A stretch of DNA of 35,084 nt, taken from the NCBI GenBank assembly GCA_030272815.1, contig JAJSZT010000034.1:1-35084 (forward strand), read 5' to 3'. Source of the DNA: Deltaproteobacteria bacterium (GTDB taxonomy: Bacteria > Desulfobacterota > Desulfobacteria > Desulfobacterales > ETH-SRB1). The notes below the pieces were generated by a model. It was not told the origin of the DNA, ran no database searches, and saw nothing but the letters and a program-made list of their open reading frames with translations. Of this stretch, positions 24,344 to 33,059 are shown piece after piece. The stretch's first letter is position 1. Every line of letters starts with the position of its first letter. Both the position numbers and the translations under genes were made by a program.

Positions 24344-26384
24344 TAATAATACAGAGAACGTCATTTCTGGCAACTGTGTCGCCGCCGGCAAAATTGATGG
24401 ATTTTATTGTTCCGCCTGCAGGAGACGGCAGGGCATTTTCCATTTTCATGGCTTCAAGAATTACAACTGTCTCTCCAGTATTTACAGAATCGCCCACCTG
24501 CTTTTTGTAACTTACAATTATGCCTGGCATAGGAGCTTTAAGCGGTGTCCCTTCGCTATCGCTTTCTGCCTTTTTGGATGCTGTAGTTGTAGATTTTGCA
24601 GGTACTGCCGGCTGCTCTACAGGTGCGGCGGGAACCTGTGGTTGTGGAGCTGCGGGTAAAACCTGGGGCGATGGAGCAACTGTTACAGGTTGTTGAGCAG
24701 GTATCTGGCTTTGCGCCTGCTGAATATAGCTTACAATTGGCGATCCCCCTATTTCTTCCACTCCAACTTCAAAGTATTCATCATCTACAAATACATTAAA
24801 TTTTCTTAAGTTATTGCCTTTTGAAGGAACAGCTTTTTCTTTTTTTTCAACAAGCTTTCCTGCTCTGGCCTTTTTAATAAGTTCCTGTTCAGCCTTGACA
24901 TCTTCCAAAGTTCTAGGCATTACTGCTTCCGGAGGTTCTTCCTTGCCATATTTCCATTTAAGAAATCTTTTTCCGGTAACAGGGTAAAGCGCATAAACAA
25001 GAACATCTTCCAAGTCTACTGCCAGACCCTTTACATCTTTTTTGGCTTTATCAAGTTCGGGTTCTATAACCTTTGCAGGCTTGCAGGTAATAGGCTTTTC
25101 TCCCCTTGGATAGTCTTTTAAAGCTTTTTTCTGCATTTTGGGGTTAATTGGTACAGGTGTTTTTCCATAAAGACCATAGCATAAGTCTTTTACTTGTGCT
25201 GTTATCATTTTGTAACGCTCTTTTTCATCATCAAACAGGACATTGTTAATTGCCTGTGTGGCAACAATCTGGCTCATGGGAGTAACAAGGGGAACCTGTC
25301 CAAGATCTTCTCTGACTTTAGGGAGCTCCGCATATACTTTATCCAGCTTGTCGAGAGCATCCATTTCTCTTAACTGGTTTACCAGATTAGAGAGCATGCC
25401 TCCCGGAATTTGATGTACAAGAACATTTGTATCAATAATTGAAACTTTGGTATCATCCAGTAAATATCGGTATTTGGGGAGAATTTCCTTTTCAAGGATT
25501 TCATTAATGGATGATAGAAGTTTGATATCAAAGCCGGTATCTCTGTTTGTTCCCATAAGCGTCATAACAAGAGGCCCGAGTGCGGGATGTGAGCTGCGGA
25601 ATCCATAAGGAGACATGCAAGTGCCGAGTATATCCACACCAGCTTCTACCGCTTTTAAATGAGTCATAGAGGACATACCTGAAGTAAAATGGCTGTGAAG
25701 ATGAATAGGAACAGATACAGCTTCTTTAAGCGCTTTAACAAGGACATAAGCATCATAAGGAGCCATCAAGCCGGCCATATCCTTAATACAGATACTATTT
25801 GCCTCCATTGCTTCAAGCTCTTTTGCCTTTTTTACGTAATATTCGAGGTTATAGACCTCTCCGCCCATCCGTCTTTCTGTCAGTGAATAGCAGATACAGC
25901 CCTGAAAATGTTTTCCGCACTCCTTGATAACAGGGAAAACTGTTTCAAAATTCCGGTAATCATTTAATGCGTCAAATGTCCTGAATATATCAATACCGTT
26001 ATGTGCGGCTCTTTCAACAAAGGCTTTGGCAACATCATCTGCATAATTTCTGTATCCAACTAAATTCTGCCCTCTAAGAAGCATGGAAAAGCGGGTTTTT
26101 TTGATATATCTTTTTAAAGTTCTTATCCTTTCCCAGGGGTTTTCGTTTAAAAATCTGTGCATGGCATCAAATGTTGCCCCGCCCCAGGTTTCAAGAGCCC
26201 AGAACCCGACCTGGTCCATCATTTCGGCAATAGGGATCATGTCTTCGGTTCGTCCCCTGGTGGCGAATAATGACTGCTGGCCGTCGCGAAAGGTCAGATC
26301 CTGTATCTTAAGAGGATTTTCCGCCTTTGGCCTATCTCCGCTGAAATCCATTTTTGTAATTTTTACTTGATTATGATCGCTCAT
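24339..26384 (-). CDS. oadA: Oxaloacetate decarboxylase alpha/pyruvate carboxylase subunit B-type biotin carboxyltransferase
   Basis: 681 residues. The carboxyltransferase (DRE-TIM) domain begins IQDLTFRDGQQSLFATRGRT (RDGQQS 33-38) and includes HLHSHFTSGM with metal-binding histidines. A PYC/OADA conserved domain follows, then a P/A/Q-rich linker (about 555-605), then a biotinyl domain with EAMKMEN, K647 carrying biotin. The gene encodes in one chain what Propionibacterium transcarboxylase splits into 5S and 1.3S subunits. No membrane beta subunit (OadB) is nearby, so a soluble methylmalonyl-CoA:pyruvate transcarboxylase with MmdA (27133-28686) or a pyruvate carboxylase are the likely roles. 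RBS AGGAG at 10 bases. The stop codon comes from the repeat at 24186-24343. Confidence 0.93.
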   Translation of the reverse strand: MSDHNQVKITKMDFSGDRPKAENPLKIQDLTFRDGQQSLFATRGRTEDMIPIAEMMDQVGFWALETWGGATFDAMHRFLNENPWERIRTLKRYIKKTRFSMLLRGQNLVGYRNYADDVAKAFVERAAHNGIDIFRTFDALNDYRNFETVFPVIKECGKHFQGCICYSLTERRMGGEVYNLEYYVKKAKELEAMEANSICIKDMAGLMAPYDAYVLVKALKEAVSVPIHLHSHFTSGMSSMTHLKAVEAGVDILGTCMSPYGFRSSHPALGPLVMTLMGTNRDTGFDIKLLSSINEILEKEILPKYRYLLDDTKVSIIDTNVLVHQIPGGMLSNLVNQLREMDALDKLDKVYAELPKVREDLGQVPLVTPMSQIVATQAINNVLFDDEKERYKMITAQVKDLCYGLYGKTPVPINPKMQKKALKDYPRGEKPITCKPAKVIEPELDKAKKDVKGLAVDLEDVLVYALYPVTGKRFLKWKYGKEEPPEAVMPRTLEDVKAEQELIKKARAGKLVEKKEKAVPSKGNNLRKFNVFVDDEYFEVGVEEIGGSPIVSYIQQAQSQIPAQQPVTVAPSPQVLPAAPQPQVPAAPVEQPAVPAKSTTTASKKAESDSEGTPLKAPMPGIIVSYKKQVGDSVNTGETVVILEAMKMENALPSPAGGTIKSINFAGGDTVARNDVLCIIT

Positions 26385-26410
26385 ATTTAAAGAACTCCTA
26401 TTGATATTGG

Positions 26411-26454
26411 TCGAGTAGTCAAGTGGGAAAATGGTTAACTACTTGACTATTCGA
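26411..26454. repeat. Small inverted repeat before oadA
   Basis: TCGAGTAGTCAAGT (26411-26424) and ACTTGACTATTCGA (26441-26454) are inverted copies with one mismatch; related CGACTA units continue to 26473. It fills the gap between the small subunit gene and oadA. Confidence 0.65.
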
Positions 26455-26470
26455 CTATTTAACGACTCGA

Positions 26471-26689
26471 CTACTTCATGAATTTTGATCCATGAAAGGC
26501 TTTCATCTGCATAAGGTTGCGCATCTGCATTTGTGCCTGTCTGCCACTCAGGCCCCACAGCCTGAGTTTAACTGAAGGGGCGTGAGCGGCTGCCGGACAT
26601 GGCTGCGTATATATTATTTCTTCCTCTTGTTGTATATATTTTGTTACTGCCGATATTGCAGCGGCAATTTTTTTATTATTTTCATCCAC
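26471..26689 (-). CDS. Small accessory subunit of biotin-dependent carboxyltransferase (72 aa)
   Basis: The frame is open further upstream, but the GTG at 26689, with GGAGG six bases before, is the sensible start, giving VDENNKKIAAAISAVTKYIQ, QEEE..., then PSVKLRLWGLSGRQAQMQMR and a basic tail. Short proteins with DE.KIAAI.AA...Y...EE and a C-terminal W...GR...M..R segment accompany MmdA/PccB and OadA-like genes as delta/epsilon-type small subunits, without a membrane anchor here. It lies between mmdA and oadA on the same strand. Likely helps assemble the carboxyltransferase complex; function inferred from position and composition. Confidence 0.7.
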   Translation of the reverse strand: MDENNKKIAAAISAVTKYIQQEEEIIYTQPCPAAAHAPSVKLRLWGLSGRQAQMQMRNLMQMKAFHGSKFMK

Positions 26690-26805
26690 ATTTAACCTCC
26701 GTGAAAAATGATATAAAATTTCCTGCTTCATAGTGTCTGGACGAAAACTCAAAACACCTGAAATTATAGTCAGTTGGATGCTATTCTCATGTCGAAAATT
26801 TTTAG

Positions 26806-27058
26806 CAGTTAGCTTTTAGCAATTAGCCTTTAGCTTAAACCTAAATTGAGCGATTTTTTACTCGACCTGCACCAATCTCTTGCGCATCAAGGACTTGCGA
26901 AAAGTCTCGACATATCCATTGGTATGCCTACGATTTTCGCAAACCTTACTGCATCAAGATCTCGGCACATTTCTTCGCAAAAAATCGCTCAACTTAGGTA
27001 AAAAATCAAACAGATAACAGAATTCAGCTAAGAGCTAACAGCTAATGGCTAATAGCTT
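26806..27058. repeat. Nested repeats: AGCTAA-type palindrome carrying MITE copy B
   Basis: TTTAGCAGTTAGCTTTTAGC at 26806 onward and GCTAACAGCTAATGGCTAAT ending near 27058 are inverted, forming an outer palindrome. Inside it, 26840-26998 is the second, oppositely oriented copy of the 24186-24343 element (ends CCTAAATTGAGCGATTTTTT and AATCGCTCAACTTAGG). The element evidently inserted into or next to the older palindrome. The stretch separates mmdA from the small subunit gene. Confidence 0.8.
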
Positions 27059-27132
27059 TTTCACAAATCTTCACATAGGTAAATAAGCTAAAACTATTGC
27101 CAGTATTGAAAAAAATACTTTTCATTCAGGCT

Positions 27133-28686
27133 CTACATAGGAATGTTTCCGTGTTTTTTAGGTGGTCTGAACTCCTTTTTGCTGCACATTATCTCCAGAG
27201 CCTCGATCAGGCGGGGCCTTGTTTCGCTTGGAACAATAACAGCGTCAATATAACCCCTGCTTGCCGCACAATAAGGATTTGAAAAAAGTTCTTCGTATTC
27301 TTTTACTTTTTCTTTTCGCTTTGCAGCAGGATCATCACTCCCTTTAATTTCTTTTCTGTGTATTATATTGGCGGCACCTTCTGCTCCCATTACCGCAATT
27401 TGTGCACTTGGCCAGGCAAAAGCCATGTCTGCCCCCAGATGTTTAGATGACATCGCAATATAAGCGCCACCGTAGTCTTTTCTGGTGATTAGAAGTATTT
27501 TCGGCACGGTTGCCTCTGAATAGCACCAGAGGAGCTTTGCACCGTGGCGAATAATTCCTCCCCATTCCTGCTGGCTTCCAGGCATATAACCCGGGACATC
27601 AGCGATTGTAAGAATAGGAATATTAAAAGAATCGCAGAAGCGGATAAAACGTGTGGCTTTGTCAGATGCATTAATCTCCAGGCATCCGGCAAGAACCATG
27701 GGCTGATTTGCGATGATTCCTATACTTTTCCCATTAAGTCTGGCAAAACATACGATTATATTGGAGGCAAAGAACTCATGAGGCTCAAAAAATTCTCCCT
27801 TGTCAACAATTGAACGTATCACATCCTTCATATCATAAGACTGGCTTGGGTTGTCCGGAATGATTGTGTCCAGTGCCGGCTCTATGCGCTTTGGATCATC
27901 TTCCGGATCAATGTCGGGCGGATCTTCCATATTGTTTGAAGGCAGATATGACAGGAGTCTTTTTATCTGGTTTACAGCATCTTCATCGTTTTCACAGGCA
28001 AAGTGAGCCACACCGCTTTTTTCATTGTGCGTCATGGCTCCTCCGAGGTCTTCAAAGGAAATTTGTTCTCCTGTTACAGCCTTGATAACTTCCGGGCCGG
28101 TAATAAACATGTAGCTGCTTTTTTTAACCATGAATATCCAGTCGGTCATGGCTGGTGAATAGACTGCTCCACCTGCGGTCGGTCCCATTATTGCTGAGAT
28201 TTGTGGAATAACTCCGGAGCATGCAGAGTTGCGGAAAAAGATCTCTCCAAAACCGGAAAGCGCATCAATTCCTTCCTGTATCCTTGCTCCACCGGAATCA
28301 TTTATGCCGACAAAAGGTACTCCAGCCTTTAATGCAAGATCCATAACCTTGCAGATTTTTTTTGCGTGCATTTCGCCGAGCGTGCCGGCTCTGGAGGTAA
28401 AATCCTGGGAAAATGCGAATACAGGCCTGCCTTCAACAAGGCCGTGGCCGGTTACAACTCCGTCTGATGGAATTTCGGTCTTTTCCATGCCGAAATTCAC
28501 GCATCGGTGTTTTACGAACATGTCGATTTCCCGAAATGTTCCTGTATCAAATAAAAGGTTTAATCGTTCACGGGCGGTCAGCTTTCCTTTTTCGCGCTGT
28601 TTTGCAACCATTTTTTCGCCGCCCATTCCCAGGACATTTGCTTCCCTGTCCTTTAGATCTTTTATCTTATCTTCCACTATACCCAT
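27133..28686 (-). CDS. mmdA: Acyl-CoA carboxyltransferase (methylmalonyl-/propionyl-CoA, MmdA/PccB type)
   Basis: 517 residues of the crotonase-like carboxyltransferase family that moves CO2 between biotin and propionyl-CoA/methylmalonyl-CoA. N-terminal GGEKMVAKQREKGKLTARER, the oxyanion segments GINDSGGARIQEG and MGPTAGGAVYSPAM, and the C-terminal GGAYIAMSSKHLGADMAFAWP match the family. With the OadA-like biotin protein and the small subunit it forms the 12S-like core of a transcarboxylase. RBS AAGGA. First gene of the minus-strand mmdA-small-oadA-sucC-sucD array. Confidence 0.95.
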   Translation of the reverse strand: MGIVEDKIKDLKDREANVLGMGGEKMVAKQREKGKLTARERLNLLFDTGTFREIDMFVKHRCVNFGMEKTEIPSDGVVTGHGLVEGRPVFAFSQDFTSRAGTLGEMHAKKICKVMDLALKAGVPFVGINDSGGARIQEGIDALSGFGEIFFRNSACSGVIPQISAIMGPTAGGAVYSPAMTDWIFMVKKSSYMFITGPEVIKAVTGEQISFEDLGGAMTHNEKSGVAHFACENDEDAVNQIKRLLSYLPSNNMEDPPDIDPEDDPKRIEPALDTIIPDNPSQSYDMKDVIRSIVDKGEFFEPHEFFASNIIVCFARLNGKSIGIIANQPMVLAGCLEINASDKATRFIRFCDSFNIPILTIADVPGYMPGSQQEWGGIIRHGAKLLWCYSEATVPKILLITRKDYGGAYIAMSSKHLGADMAFAWPSAQIAVMGAEGAANIIHRKEIKGSDDPAAKRKEKVKEYEELFSNPYCAASRGYIDAVIVPSETRPRLIEALEIMCSKKEFRPPKKHGNIPM

Positions 28687-28729
28687 TATTATATTTCCTT
28701 AAGCTTTTCAGTCCATTTATTTTTTTCTC

Positions 28730-28793
28730 GTTCCTACGCTCCTGCGTGGGAATGCATACCTGCTTTCTTGTTCCCACGCCGGAGCGTGGGAAC
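28730..28793. repeat. 23-bp-arm palindrome, second copy of the family at 22910
   Basis: GTTCCTACGCTCCTGCGTGG and GAA (28730-28752) faces TTCCCACGCCGGAGCGTGGG and AAC (28771-28793), two mismatches in 23. Located just upstream of mmdA on the minus strand, thus in its promoter or leader region. Confidence 0.88.
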
Positions 28794-28800
28794 AAGGGGA

Positions 28801-29110
28801 AAAGCATCGCGATTCCTGCAGATTACAATCCAATATCAAGGACGTAGCCGTCAAGCTAAAAGACTATGAACGTCGAACATCGAACGTCCAACGTCGAATT
28901 TTGAATAAGGTATTCTGCCAATTTATAAACTGGCGGAGCGAAGCGATTTCATCATTCGATGTTCAACGTTGGATGTTCGATGTTCGACGTTCAAAAAAAG
29001 CTTCACTCTGCCGTTCAATATTCTCTTATTTTGATACTATTGACTATATTTATTCTCGCCGAAACGGTAAAACCTTTTAGGGTCGCTCGGGCATAGCCCG
29101 AGGTTTAATT
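28801..29110 (-). repeat. 310-bp composite repeat, copy 2 (inverted copy at 8732-9011)
   Basis: Reverse complement of copy 1 over nearly its whole length, plus an extra AT-rich piece of about 30 bases near 29022-29050. The outer hairpin here is CTCGGGC-ATA-GCCCGAG (29086-29102) in the same place and of the same size as CACCAGC/GCTGGTG in copy 1, although the stem sequence differs. Fills the gap between aminotransferase and mmdA. Confidence 0.85.
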
Positions 29111-29145
29111 GCCTGCCAATGCCGGGTTAATTGCATAATGAGTTT

Positions 29146-30336
29146 TCAAATTTCTGATCTAAATTTTTCAATTGCCCTCTTGAACCCTGGAATTGAATTT
29201 ATAATAATATCATCATCCACACAAAAAGCTATCCTAAAATGACCGGGGCAGCCAAAACCGCTGCCCGGCACTACAAGAATCAATTCATCCTGCAGAGCTT
29301 TCACAAATTTTACGTCGTCAGGCACAGGAGATTTCGGGAAGAGATAAAAGGCTCCGGATGGCCTGATAAATTCGTAACCGCATTCTGCAAGGTTGTTACA
29401 TAGAATATCTCTTTTTCTTTGATATTCAGATATATCAACGCTTGCTCCCTGTATTGAAGCTATTATCCGCTGCATAAGAGCAGGAGCGTTAACAAATCCA
29501 AGAATTCTATTGGCCAGAGCCATCCCATTAATGAGATTTTCTTTAAATGCAGCATCAGGATTAACTGCAATATATCCTATGCGCTCGCCGGGTATGGAGA
29601 TATCCTTGGAATAAGAAGTGGCAATTATGCTTTCTCTATAGCAGTTAAATATACTTGGGACTTTGATTCCATCATAGACGATTTTACGGTATGGCTCATC
29701 GGAAATAAGATAAATAGTTCTGCCTGATTTTTTTCCTTTGTCATTTAATATGGTCCCGAGTTCAATCAGACTTTTTTTGCTGTATATTTGCCCTGTCGGA
29801 TTATTGGGAGAATTTATAAGTATTGCCTTTGTTTTATTATTAATGGCAGATGAAATTGCAGTTATATCCAGACTGAAATCAGGCTTTGTCGGCACTGTCT
29901 TTAATATTCCGCCATGGTTATCAGCATAAAACTTGTATTCAACAAAATAAGGAGAGGGAGTAATAACCTCATCGCCGGGATCTAATATTGTTTTAAGAAT
30001 AACATTAAGAGCCCCTGCTGCGCCGCAGGTCATTATTATTTCTTTTTTAGAGATTTCTACCTGCTGTTCCACTGAAACATGGGTGGCCACCGATTTGCGA
30101 ACATAAGGAAAACCAACGTTGGGCATATAAGCGTGGTTTCCCTTCACAGAGGAGTTGGCGGTATCTATCAGGCTATCTCTGAAATTTTTCGGAGGCTTAA
30201 GGTTTGGGTTGCCAAGGCTGAAGTCATATACATTGCCTGCGCCATGCTCTGCCCTGAGGCGCGCTCCCTCTTCAAACATTTTGCGTATCCATGAAGATTC
30301 GGACAGCGTTGCCTCAATCTTTTTTGCAATCGTCAT
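29146..30336 (-). CDS. PLP-dependent aminotransferase, class I/II
   Basis: 396 residues of fold type I, aspartate aminotransferase-like. Visible landmarks: YDFSLGNPNLKPP, GNHAYMPNVGFPYVR, SPNNPTGQ (with the PLP-contact Asn), LISDEPYRKIVYDG (Asp/Tyr contacts), TSYSKDISIPGERIGY (PLP Schiff-base lysine) and FRIAFCVDDD (carboxylate-binding arginine). Substrate cannot be stated; the family includes aspartate, alanine and aromatic aminotransferases. It starts 8 bases after the nfu stop, so it is co-transcribed with nfu. The start ATG lacks a clear Shine-Dalgarno. Confidence 0.93.
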   Translation of the reverse strand: MTIAKKIEATLSESSWIRKMFEEGARLRAEHGAGNVYDFSLGNPNLKPPKNFRDSLIDTANSSVKGNHAYMPNVGFPYVRKSVATHVSVEQQVEISKKEIIMTCGAAGALNVILKTILDPGDEVITPSPYFVEYKFYADNHGGILKTVPTKPDFSLDITAISSAINNKTKAILINSPNNPTGQIYSKKSLIELGTILNDKGKKSGRTIYLISDEPYRKIVYDGIKVPSIFNCYRESIIATSYSKDISIPGERIGYIAVNPDAAFKENLINGMALANRILGFVNAPALMQRIIASIQGASVDISEYQRKRDILCNNLAECGYEFIRPSGAFYLFPKSPVPDDVKFVKALQDELILVVPGSGFGCPGHFRIAFCVDDDIIINSIPGFKRAIEKFRSEI

Positions 30337-30344
30337 AATAACCG

Positions 30345-30569
30345 TTAGTCCACGGATTCAACAGACTTGATTTCCGGGATTGCCTTTTTCATAATTTTTT
30401 CGATTCCGTCTTTAATTGTCATTTGCGACATCGGGCATCCTGAACAGGCGCCTTTCAAGCGCAATTTAACCACGCCGTCAACCACATCAACAAGTTCCGC
30501 ATCTCCTCCATGTGACTGCAGCGAAGGCCTTATTTTTTCCATAATTTCCAGAACTTTTTCTTTTATCAT
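30345..30569 (-). CDS. NifU C-terminal domain (Nfu) Fe-S carrier protein
   Basis: 74-residue stand-alone Nfu domain: MEKIRPSLQSHGGDAELVDV then LKGACSGCPMSQMTIKDGIE, with the CxxC pair C42/C45 that holds a bridging [4Fe-4S] cluster between two monomers for transfer to apo-proteins. RBS AAGGAG precedes ATG. It may supply the Nfu function lost from the shortened nifU-like gene at 4971-5273. Followed closely by the aminotransferase. Confidence 0.95.
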   Translation of the reverse strand: MIKEKVLEIMEKIRPSLQSHGGDAELVDVVDGVVKLRLKGACSGCPMSQMTIKDGIEKIMKKAIPEIKSVESVD

Positions 30570-30605
30570 GATATTATTCTCCTTAATTATTATTTTTATA
30601 GTAGC

Positions 30606-30708
30606 TTACCACGGATCTTCACGGAATTACACTGAATTATCAAAATAATCTTCTCATTTACTCATTTTTTACAATTTTCAGTGAAAATCCGTGTTATTCT
30701 GTGGTGAA
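30606..30708. repeat. Imperfect palindromic repeat upstream of nfu
   Basis: TTACCACGGATCTTCACGG with ACACTGAA at the left (30606-30636) and TTCAGTGAAAATCCGTG with TCTGTGGTGAA at the right (30677-30708) are imperfect inverted copies. It fills the tgt-nfu gap. Confidence 0.65.
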
Positions 30709-30711
30709 CCT

Positions 30712-31809
30712 TTAGAAATTTTTTTTGAAAGTTTCAAACTCGTCGTTTAATATTGCTTCCCGTATTTTTTTCATGAGGTTCGTATAATAATGAATGTTAT
30801 GAATTGTATTCAAACGATAGGAAAGCAGCTCTTTTGCCGTGTATAGGTGGCGTAAATAGGCTCTTGAGTAATTACGGCAGGTATAACATGTGCATCCTTC
30901 TTCCACAGGATCGGTGTCATGCCTGAAACGAGAATTACTGATATTTATTATGCCGGATTTTGTGAACATCTGGCCGTTTCTGGCGTTTCTTGTTGGGATA
31001 ACACAGTCAAACATATCTGCGCCAAGAGAAACAAGCTTCACGAGATCTTCGGGCGTTCCTGTTCCCATTACATATTTTGGTTTTGTATCCGGCAGGACAG
31101 GGAGTGTAAACTCTGCAATATCAAACATTATATCTTTAGGTTCCCCGACACTCAATCCGCCGACTGCATAGCCGTTGAAACCGATTTCCACCATCTCTTC
31201 AGCAGAGATTTTGCGAAGATCCTTGAACATACCTCCTTGAATTATTCCAAACAGTAAATTTTGAGCGCCTTTGTTTTCATTCCAAACTTTTTTACATCTT
31301 TTTGCCCATGCTGAAGTTAGTTCTACTGAGACTTTTGCTTCATTTTTGCTTGATGGATAGGCAATACAGTTGTCCAGGCACATCATTATATCTGAGTTAA
31401 GGCAGATCTGAATTTCAACAGCCTTTTCAGGAGTCAGCAAATGCTTTGATCCATCAATGTGGGACTGAAAAGTAACGCCCTCCTCATTTATTTTTGTAAG
31501 TTTTGCAAGCGAAAAGACCTGGAATCCGCCACTGTCGGTCAGAATCGGCCTGTGCCAGTTTGTAAATCCGTGAAGGCCGGAAAACAGATTTATCACTTCA
31601 CATCCCGGCCTTAAATACAGATGGTACGTGTTGCCAAGGATTATTTGAGCCCCGGCTTCCAGAAGTTCTTCAGGGGACAATGATTTTACTGTCGCAAGGG
31701 TCCCAACCGGCATAAAAATAGGAGTTTCAATAATACCATGACGAGTATGAAGCAATCCCGCCCTTGCCTTTGTTTTTTTGCATTCTGCAACTACATTGAA
31801 ATTGGTCAT
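30712..31809 (-). CDS. tgt: Queuine/preQ1 tRNA-guanine transglycosylase
   Basis: 365 residues; exchanges the wobble guanine (G34) of tRNAs with GUN anticodons for preQ1. TDSGGFQVFSL holds the substrate-binding and catalytic aspartate region, GGLSVGEPK is the base-recognition loop, and DCVIPTRNARNG contains the second catalytic aspartate. The zinc site C306, C308, C311 and H337 has the same spacing as in E. coli Tgt. It is downstream of queA, separated by a palindromic element at 31849-31985. No clear RBS at the ATG. Confidence 0.97.
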   Translation of the reverse strand: MTNFNVVAECKKTKARAGLLHTRHGIIETPIFMPVGTLATVKSLSPEELLEAGAQIILGNTYHLYLRPGCEVINLFSGLHGFTNWHRPILTDSGGFQVFSLAKLTKINEEGVTFQSHIDGSKHLLTPEKAVEIQICLNSDIMMCLDNCIAYPSSKNEAKVSVELTSAWAKRCKKVWNENKGAQNLLFGIIQGGMFKDLRKISAEEMVEIGFNGYAVGGLSVGEPKDIMFDIAEFTLPVLPDTKPKYVMGTGTPEDLVKLVSLGADMFDCVIPTRNARNGQMFTKSGIINISNSRFRHDTDPVEEGCTCYTCRNYSRAYLRHLYTAKELLSYRLNTIHNIHYYTNLMKKIREAILNDEFETFKKNF

Positions 31810-31848
31810 ATCTATAAGCGTTCAATGGTTCAGGGGTTACTAAAAATC

Positions 31849-31985
31849 GTAAGCGTTCACGGAACGTCGAAATTAGAAATTAGAAATTCGGCCTTCATGC
31901 TTTTGTACTGTTCTTCCCAATTTCTATTTTAATCTCTCCCAAATTTCTATTTTCTAATTTCAAGTTTCAAGCCGTGAACGGCTAC
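31849..31985. repeat. MITE-like repeat with GTAGCCGTTCACGG ends
   Basis: Left end GTAAGCGTTCACGG (31849-31862), right end CCGTGAACGGCTAC (31972-31985), with complementary AAATTAGAAATTAG/CTAATTT-rich inner arms. It occupies nearly the entire queA-tgt gap. A half copy at 6438-6482 truncates the PSRP fragment. Confidence 0.75.
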
Positions 31986-31992
31986 TAAAAAT

Positions 31993-33054
31993 CTATGCAA
32001 TAAACATGGCATCACCATAGCTGAAGAACCTGTAGTTTTTATTAATTGCTTCCCTGTAAGCATTAAGAATATTTTTGCGGCCCGCAAAAGCTGATACAAG
32101 CATCAGAAGTGTCGACTTCGGCAAATGAAAATTTGTAATCATTGCATCTATAACTTTAAACCTGTATCCGGGATATATGAACAGATCACAGTTTCCGCTT
32201 TTGTTTAAAATATTTCCATTAGTATCAGATAGATATTCCAATGAGCGAACGCAAGTCGTTCCTACGGCTATGATCTGTTTCCCATTTTCTTTTGCGTTAT
32301 TTATAATTTCTGCGCTTTTTTCAGGGATCGTACACCATTCAGAATGGATCCTGTGATTCCTTATATCTGAAACTCTTACAGGCGAAAAAGTACCATATCC
32401 CACGTGCAGGGTAATTTCAACTATCTTGATATTTTTTAATTTCAGTTTTTCAATGAGTTTTTCCGTAAAATGCAATCCTGCTGTTGGTGCTGCAATAGCG
32501 CCTTTTTGAGAGGCATAAACTGTTTGATATGATTTTTTGTCATCGCAGGCGATATTATCTTTATCTCGTCTTATGTAAGGGGGAAGGGGAATTTTGCCAA
32601 TCCGGTAAAGAAATTCTTCAAAATTACCTTTGCAGGTAAATTTTACCGAATAAAGCCCATTGCGAGAGTTTATTACTTCAGCTTTCAATCCCTGATCGAA
32701 AAAAATAGTTGTGCTCTGTCTTGCGCGCTTTGAACTTTTTATCAGGCACTCATATACAAAAGTATTGTCATCTTTTCTTTTGTTATAGCCTTTGGCGTAG
32801 TTAAGAATAAGTATTTCCGCTTTTCCGCCAGTGTCTTTTTTCCCAATTAGTCTTCCCGGAACGACTTCAGTGTTGTTGACAACCAGTATGTCGGATGGTG
32901 AAAGGAAATCACAAATCTCATAGAATTTATGATGAGACAGCCCGCCTGTTTTCCGATGCAAAAATATGAGTTTTGACTGGTCCCTCTTTTCAATCGGTTT
33001 TTGAGCTATAAGTTCCTTTGGAAGATCGTAGTTATAGTCAGTTATTGAAAACAC
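31993..33054 (-). CDS. queA: S-adenosylmethionine:tRNA ribosyltransferase-isomerase
   Basis: 353 residues; converts preQ1 in tRNA to epoxyqueuosine using the ribosyl part of SAM, the step after Tgt. DYNYDLPKELIAQKPIEKRD is the family's N-terminus; AAPTAGLHFTEKL, HVGYGTFSPV and MITNFHLPKSTLLMLVSAFAG are its signatures. It begins with GTG at 33054, with AGGA at a good distance, and lies 5 bases after the DUF2065 gene. Together with tgt it forms a DUF2065-queA-tgt order on one strand. Confidence 0.97.
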   Translation of the reverse strand: MFSITDYNYDLPKELIAQKPIEKRDQSKLIFLHRKTGGLSHHKFYEICDFLSPSDILVVNNTEVVPGRLIGKKDTGGKAEILILNYAKGYNKRKDDNTFVYECLIKSSKRARQSTTIFFDQGLKAEVINSRNGLYSVKFTCKGNFEEFLYRIGKIPLPPYIRRDKDNIACDDKKSYQTVYASQKGAIAAPTAGLHFTEKLIEKLKLKNIKIVEITLHVGYGTFSPVRVSDIRNHRIHSEWCTIPEKSAEIINNAKENGKQIIAVGTTCVRSLEYLSDTNGNILNKSGNCDLFIYPGYRFKVIDAMITNFHLPKSTLLMLVSAFAGRKNILNAYREAINKNYRFFSYGDAMFIA

Positions 33055-33059
33055 GATTC

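Noticed and set aside
24339-26384. Sodium-pumping oxaloacetate decarboxylase
   Set aside because: No membrane beta (OadB) or anchored gamma subunit is encoded nearby; the small protein at 26471-26689 has no membrane segment.
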